Shown: positions 43,083 to 48,621 of the stretch, piece by piece
Numbering within the stretch: position 1 is the stretch's first letter
How the letters are laid out: every line of letters starts with the position of its first letter
Assembly (NCBI RefSeq): GCF_000340215.1
Contig: NW_006921535.1
Coordinates: 883,564 to 932,184 of the forward strand
Direction: 5' to 3'
Length of the DNA: 48,621 nucleotides
Origin: Pseudocercospora fijiensis CIRAD86
Lineage: Eukaryota > Ascomycota > Dothideomycetes > Mycosphaerellales > Mycosphaerellaceae
The notes under the pieces: generated by a model
What the model saw: only the letters and a program-made list of their open reading frames with translations
What the model was told of the DNA's origin: nothing
Databases searched by the model: none
Made by a program: the position numbers and the translations under genes

Positions 43083-46000
43083 TTAACCGTCGTTACTATA
43101 TATCGCTATATCCTGTCTTATACGTTCTCTATAAACTATAAAATCATTCTTCGCCGCCTTAGTATTATTGTCCTCTATGTTTCGGAGGTGCGATTTCTAT
43201 ATACTCTATATAGCACGTTGCCTTTTTATTACTCGCCCGTAAGCCTTTACAGCTCGTATTTCCTTATCCTCCTATTCCTCGTCGTAAATTGTGTTATACG
43301 TCTCGAAATCAACTATACTATTAATATAGCGAGTCCTATACGGGGCGCCTTCGTCTACGGGTATAGCGTACAATATATAATAGACTAGTAGTAGGCTATA
43401 TACCCGTCGCCCTTTAAGTCTACTATAGTACGGTAAAAGACGCCGTAGCCGGATTGTCGTTAGACTATACGCATCCTTATACTCGCTCTTATCGTTAATA
43501 TAGTCGTAAAGCTTAACAAAAACGCCTATAACGGGCCTCCGTTTCGTCCTAAGCCCCTTCCTATATTTGATTCCTATTTCTATATTAATCGAGATTACGT
43601 ACTTTAGTTAAGCTAGTAGGCGACCGCCGAATCGAACCGCTAATTTATTAGGTGTTTCTATACAATTAACGTTGTATTCCTATACCTATATAAAATTATA
43701 ACGTCTGTTGCCGTAGAGCCCCTTCTAGTTTAGCATATATCTCGCGAAGTCGGCTACTACTACGTTAGGATATTCTATATCCTTATCCGTAGGCTTCTAG
43801 TATCGGATTCTACCGTAGAAGCAGATCTCTATGTCTAGGACGTATATATAGTCCGGTACAATATCGTTAGGGTCGGCTACGGTACTTAATACGCTATTCT
43901 TATCGTAGGCACCCTGTTGCCGTACGAATACCGTAATCGCTTATTAGAAGTCGCGACCTAAGTTCTCTTCTATTATAGCTATAGCCTCCCTTATCGTAAT
44001 CCACTTAACCGATTTCTTTCCGTCCCTCTATTTCTCGGGCTAGTATCCTAGGATGTCCTCTACTAGCCGTACTATAGTTAGCATTATTAGCTGTTACGTA
44101 TACTCCTTAATAGTGCGAGCATTTGTAGGGATTGCTATATATTCTTTATCGTCTTCGGCCTATATGTTTAATCTGTTAGTATCGCTATCTAGTATACTTT
44201 CTTCCTAGCTAGGCTTCTTGTTTGTTAGCCGAAATGCAAGCTTTAGTAGTTTATAGTGTTTGTGCTCGAAATAGCTAGTATTTAAGTCTAGAAGATTGCC
44301 GAACGTCTTAATACAGCTCGGGGCATGTATTATGCCGTAGAATTTCGGTATATTAAAGTGCCCTTCTATTTGTGTTATTATTAGCTCGTTAGCTTCGTCG
44401 TCCTTGTCTATTGTAACCGCATCGTCGTTATTTAGGTCGTTCGTTCTTCGCGTAGTAGCCTTCGCCTCCCGCTAGGCCCTCTTCTATACCTTTGTTACCC
44501 TATATAGGCGAAATACATTCTTCTATTCGTTTATCCGGTGCAATGCTATCCTAAGATACTTAACTGTTTCGTCGTTATAGTATCTATATATCGCTAGAAC
44601 GGTAAAGTCTACTAGTATACGTAGAAATCTTATCGCCTACGGTTAACAGACCTCTTCGAGTAGTAGTACAAATACAACTAATAAGACTCGTAGGACGCTT
44701 TGCTACTCTTAGCCTATCTACTAAGTAACTACTAAGTAGTAGCAGAACTTGCGAAGATTAGTGTATACGGGCATATACGCGAACCGTCTGTCTAGTATCG
44801 TGTCGATAATCCCTTATACTACTGTTTTCCCTAGCTTTCTTGTTTTAGTAGATAGGCCCCTATTCGGGGTCGAGTCGGCAACTAGTCGGTATCTCCTCGT
44901 TTTTATATAGCTTATCTTGTCTACTAGTAGGTCCGTAGTCTATTAGATTACGTACATTAGCACTCCTTTTAGCAGCTAGTATAGTGTGTCTACTACTAAA
45001 GACTAGTATATATCGACGTGTTTCTAGCGCTATATAAAGCAATCGATGTCGTAGACGTTCTACGGATCCTTCGCTATATATTCGCCTTTGCGTTGCCTTA
45101 GATGTCGCTGCTTCGTAGATTCGTATAACCGCTATTCTACTATAATATCGAGGTACTCTCGTTCTATCGGGTATACTAGGCAACTTAGGTAATGCATGTT
45201 TGTCTTAACTCCGGTAATTGCAACTTGCTCTTTATAGTCTACTAATATTACTACTAAGATTGGAAAGCACCTACGCGTCGCGCTATCTGCGTATATAATG
45301 TCCTAGCCCTCGCCGTCGGCCGCTTTTATAGCGGAGCGAAATATATATACTATCGATATGTAATACACACTATTTTTAGTAAAACTATCGCTATCCTTAA
45401 CGACCGGTAGTAGTCCTAGTAAGATCGTACCGGGTCTATTGTTCGCGTTGCGTACTCGTACGTATAGGTTTCCGATAGTAAGGTATATAGGGTATACTAT
45501 TAAGTTACCTTAGTAGTTAGTTATCTACGTTTTATCGGTTAATACGATTAGAGGTACGATCGTTGCGCCGTCTATGTTTATCTTGCTCTAGGTATCCTAC
45601 TACTAGTCTACTAACGCTATATTAGAGTAGATTCGCCGTAGTAGGTCGTTAGTCGTCTACGCTCGATATAGCTTATACACTAGATTATTCCTAAAGCTAC
45701 TATAACCTATTAAGAACATTACTACTTTCTTAACGGATCGGTATCGCAGTACTAGCTCCGTACTACCGCAACCCGTTCGACTTGTCGGAAGGTATAGCTT
45801 TCGAACCTTTATTTAACCTAATGCCCTCGATAGTAGTATACCGCCGGCTCGCAGTTTCGACGTTATAGCCTTTATGCTTTTCTAGCTTAGTAGATCGTGT
45901 AGTAGTGCTAGCCTCTCGTCTTCGAAAAGCCTCGCAATTATATATCCGGATATTCTCTCTCTCTTTAAGAATTACGTAAAGCTTATATCGAATAGTAACT

Positions 46001-46664
46001 TAAATGTTCCGTACTCGCCCGAAGTATCTTATGTTCGTATTTTAACGCTACTTATAGATTAGGCGCTTATATTCACTCTACTATACTAAACTGTAATTAT
46101 ACTATACCTAGCTATAGGCTTGCTAGCGGCACGGCTAGTATATTTGGTAAATATATCGATATTATCCGCGGTATAGTAGCCTTTTAGTGTTAGCCGTAAT
46201 CTTATTAACTTCTAGCTTCCTAGCGTTATTGTCGTTCCGGCGGCAGTTGCCTATACGCTTTCTATTTCGTCTTCGTCCGGTAGGCTATTCTATATATCGA
46301 ATTCCGGTAATTTAAGATATCTATCCTATTTAATACTATCTATACTTCCCTTGTCTTCCTATAGCGCTAGTACTATTAGCGTTAATGTCGTTGCTAGAAC
46401 AGCCTCTATTGTACCTTCTTTATTTACGTCTTGCTATATGCCTTCTAGTATCGATCTATCGTCGGCTTATTCGGCGCTCTAGTTACTACCTTAGATCGTA
46501 TATAAGTTAAGTCGGGCTCGCTTCGCGGTATTGTTTATAGTAGAATCGTGCTCGGCAAATTCTTTTAGTACGACGCGTTTCTCGTATTTGTTTCTATATT
46601 GCTTATAGCCGTAGGAGCTTTTAAGTAGCCGGTTATATAACCCGCATTCGATGTAGTAAGACAT
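43083..46664 (-). pseudogene. Plavaka-type (KDZ-related) DNA transposase, RIP-inactivated
   Basis: A single frame of about 1,193 codons with no indel. The ATG complement is at 46662-46664 and the TAA complement at 43083-43085. The N-terminus has a zinc-finger-like MSYYIECG...GYKQYRNKYEKR (probable His residues now Tyr). The middle has the family hallmark DGATIVPLIVLTDKT then NYQGN and YPIYLTIGNL (complement of about 45570-45470). The C-terminal part has the NIPKFYGIIHAPSCIKTFGN stretch with SYFEHKHYK (about 44355-44250), resembling the PKFH...R.FG...E..H motif of Plavaka proteins. It would cut and move the element. About thirty or more TAG/TAA stops at Gln/Trp positions disable it. The 44860-45183 open frame is in the wrong frame. 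Confidence 0.75.
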
Positions 46665-47404
46665 TACTATATATATAGCTAGCTTTCGATAATAGGCGCT
46701 AGTGCTATAGCTACTATAGGTTTGCCGTATATCGACGTATACGAAGTTACTAAGGCTCTACTACTACGAAGTTAGGCATAAGTCGGGGTCCGACTCGATA
46801 TCGATTCGTAGCCCGCGGATTCGGCAAAATCTCGGATTTATCCCGTTCGATTATACTAACTTAATATTACTCTACTAGCGCCTCTTGCGATAATATTTGA
46901 ATACTAATTTATGTACCGACTCGCCGTCCGACTCGGTTACTAGTTAGGACTAATCGGAAAATCAATACTAAATATAAACGACCGTACTATACTTCGACTA
47001 GACTTCTACGTTACTTCTAACGCCCTAAGGCCTGTATATTATACCGTAAAATGCGTTGTACATGTTCAATTCTGTATACGTATAGGAGTAGCATTGCTCC
47101 GGTTTAATACTGCCCCGTAGCATTATTATATTAATTACGTTAAATTCGCCCGGTACTACTAAGGCTTGCTCTAGTTATGTTATAGCTAGGTTGTATTCCT
47201 AAGTAAAGTAAACGAATAGCGCTCGAGTAACTGCTAGTAAGTATTGCTTAGCCGACTTAGTAACGACGTCGTTTAAGGCGGCATCTAATAAGCGGTTTAT
47301 ATTAAATCTAAGGCCTCTAAGACTCGTAGCAGTTACGACTACCCTATCGGTGCGCCTATTAGATAGAAGTATAAAGCCTTATCCTATCGACTCTATTTGA
47401 TTTT
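46665..47404 (-). pseudogene. in-frame upstream coding-like region of the Plavaka-type gene
   Basis: The transposase frame stays readable upstream to about 47404, with only TAG/TAA stops. Text includes RFNINRLLDAALNDVVTKSA and YLLAVTRALFVYFTQEYNL. It could be a separate accessory ORF, an N-terminal extension, or an unrelated gene fused by chance. I do not recognise it. Confidence 0.4.
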
Positions 47405-47410
47405 TATATA

Positions 47411-47466
47411 CACGCTATTACACACACGCTATTATATATACGCTATTATATATACGCTATTATATA
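47411..47466. repeat. 14-bp tandem repeat, four units
   Basis: Units of the form [CT]ACGCTATTA[CT]A[CT]A, four in a row. The first unit keeps CACA where the later ones have TATA, so the array shows RIP decay. Confidence 0.8.
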
Positions 47467-47845
47467 GACCTATACGCCGACTTATTAATATTAACCTATA
47501 TCTCAACCTCTAGCGTAGCTAAGTATCGGGTCTTACGTCGCTCTAGGGATAGTGCGCTAGTTATCCGCTCTCTAGCTAATAGCACTATTCTATTAGCTAG
47601 AGCCCGCGGCTCTAACCCGCTTTAGGGTTCTAGGTATTAAGGTCGGCTAGGTGTGTTTCCGGTCGGGGTCGAATTGCCCTTATACTAGACTATATCTTCG
47701 ACGTAGCGAGATCTAGAGCTAATCGTATCGATATAGGTGCTTTAGCCGGGTGTTACCTACTCGCTCGCCTACACTTAATAGAATATTATAGGTTATAACC
47801 TAGAGTTGATCGGCTTTCTATACTAGTAGGCCGGGGAGGGTAACA
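47467..47845. other. intergenic stretch
   Basis: Between the divergent minus-strand and plus-strand coding-like regions. It has no clear gene; inverted GCTAG/CTAGC and repeated TTAGCTAG motifs occur near 47560-47605. Confidence 0.35.
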
Positions 47846-48360
47846 ATGCTCGCGTCTACTGTTTTCTAGTCGGCAGCAATTACACTACTACTAGTGCCTC
47901 TTTCTATTTTATAGGCTAGTTCGCTAACAAGGATTTGCTACTCGATCGCTCGTACCTAGAAGACTAGTTTGTATACCTCCTATACGATCTAGTTCTAGCT
48001 AATACTAAGCTCGCCGACTATATTATATTTCCGGACGGTAGTATATTAGACTAGGACGCTAGTAAGGATCGTGCTATTGCTTTAGTCCGCGGCGTAGATA
48101 AGCAGTATATCGATAGTGTCTAGAGAAGTACGTTTTACTATAACTCGAATGTTTAGCTACCGCTAACTCTAAGTAGCACGATAAACGTTTGCTACGGTCG
48201 GCTTAAGGCAGTATTGCATACTATCGCAGGATAGCGTGCGAGCACTACTAGTCTAGTATAGACATATGCATTATTTATATATAGGGTTGCTAAGTTCGGG
48301 GTCGATTAATAATTTAGGGGCGGATTAATACTACGACTCGGCATCTTAGAGTTAGCCTAC
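47846..48360 (+). pseudogene. coding-like region of unknown family, RIP-damaged
   Basis: A plus-strand frame reads as protein with few stops, all TAG: FANKDLLLDRSYLEDQFVYL, then a YIIFPDGSILD stretch and LVRGVDKQYIDSV. No start codon is certain. No known domain is recognised. It may be a gene of the neighbouring DNA transposon or a host gene reached by RIP. Confidence 0.4.
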
Positions 48361-48621
48361 ACTTTTCGGTAATACTATTAATATATCAAACTTATATCCT
48401 GCTGTATTACGATGCTATTTTCTAGTATTACCGTCTTCGTATTAGACGCTCGGTTAGCGCTAGACTAACCTGTATCCTATATACTAGCGGCAACTACGCC
48501 TTCGCGGATTATCGAATTACCTAGAAGTAACTTAAAACATTCCGGCATATATAGCGACTAATTTAATTACAGATACGTATGCCTATGCATTTTATCGCGA
48601 TAGGCCTTAATATAGATTAAT
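48361..48621. other. unassigned end of window
   Basis: No feature can be supported. The sequence is RIP-like in composition. Confidence 0.3.

Noticed and set aside
43188..43388. Plus-strand open frame of 66 codons
   Set aside because: Antisense to the C-terminal codons of the Plavaka-type transposase.
44860..45183. Minus-strand open frame of 107 codons
   Set aside because: It is a different frame from the transposase frame, which was fixed by the hallmark motif, the ATG at 46664 and the stop at 43085.

Overview
The window looks like a transposon graveyard from a filamentous ascomycete (Pezizomycotina). I recognise no intact host gene. CpA and TpG are strongly depleted, TpA is in excess and CpG is kept. 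Reading frames stay aligned for kilobases but are broken by TAG and TAA at places where Gln or Trp codons are expected. This is the signature of repeat-induced point mutation (RIP), a fungal premeiotic defence that changes C to T in CpA within repeats. The species cannot be named from the sequence.

Region 1 (64-26777) is a three-deep nest of one LTR retrotransposon family of the Ty3/Gypsy type, called family 1 here. The innermost copy, Gyp1 (6552-18802, plus), is full length with 279-bp LTRs and a 4-bp GCAG target duplication. It sits inside a minus-strand copy, M (64-6551 plus 18803-21048), cutting M's Gag in its zinc knuckle. M in turn lies inside an older plus-strand copy, E2, of which 21049-26777 is visible. 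Gyp1 has three coding modules: gag-protease (7630-10693), pol with RT, RNase H and integrase (10641-14453), and an extra 3' ORF of about 931 codons (ORF3, 15600-18395) that I cannot assign to any family. A 27-bp GC-cored imperfect palindrome recurs at or near every module boundary of all three copies, and once behind the pol gene of the second family.

Region 2 (27328-42738) holds a second Ty3/Gypsy family (family 2). Copy Gyp2p is on the plus strand (27328-about 37534), with LTRs whose ends are about 200-bp inverted repeats. A 5'-truncated non-LTR retrotransposon (LINE, 32274-35406, minus) has landed in its pol with a 14-bp target duplication. Copy Gyp2m is on the minus strand (about 38201-42738); it keeps the uninterrupted LINE target site and a C-terminal chromodomain. 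In both copies Gag and Pol are in a -1 relation at a run of six A followed by G.

Region 3 (42739-48621) starts with a 144-bp inverted-repeat block. It then holds a minus-strand transposase gene of the Plavaka type (43083-46664), one frame without indels but full of RIP stops, with an in-frame extension upstream to about 47404. A plus-strand coding-like stretch of unknown identity lies at 47846-48360. Two assembly gaps (26293-26392 and 37360-37534) fall where repeats are expected.
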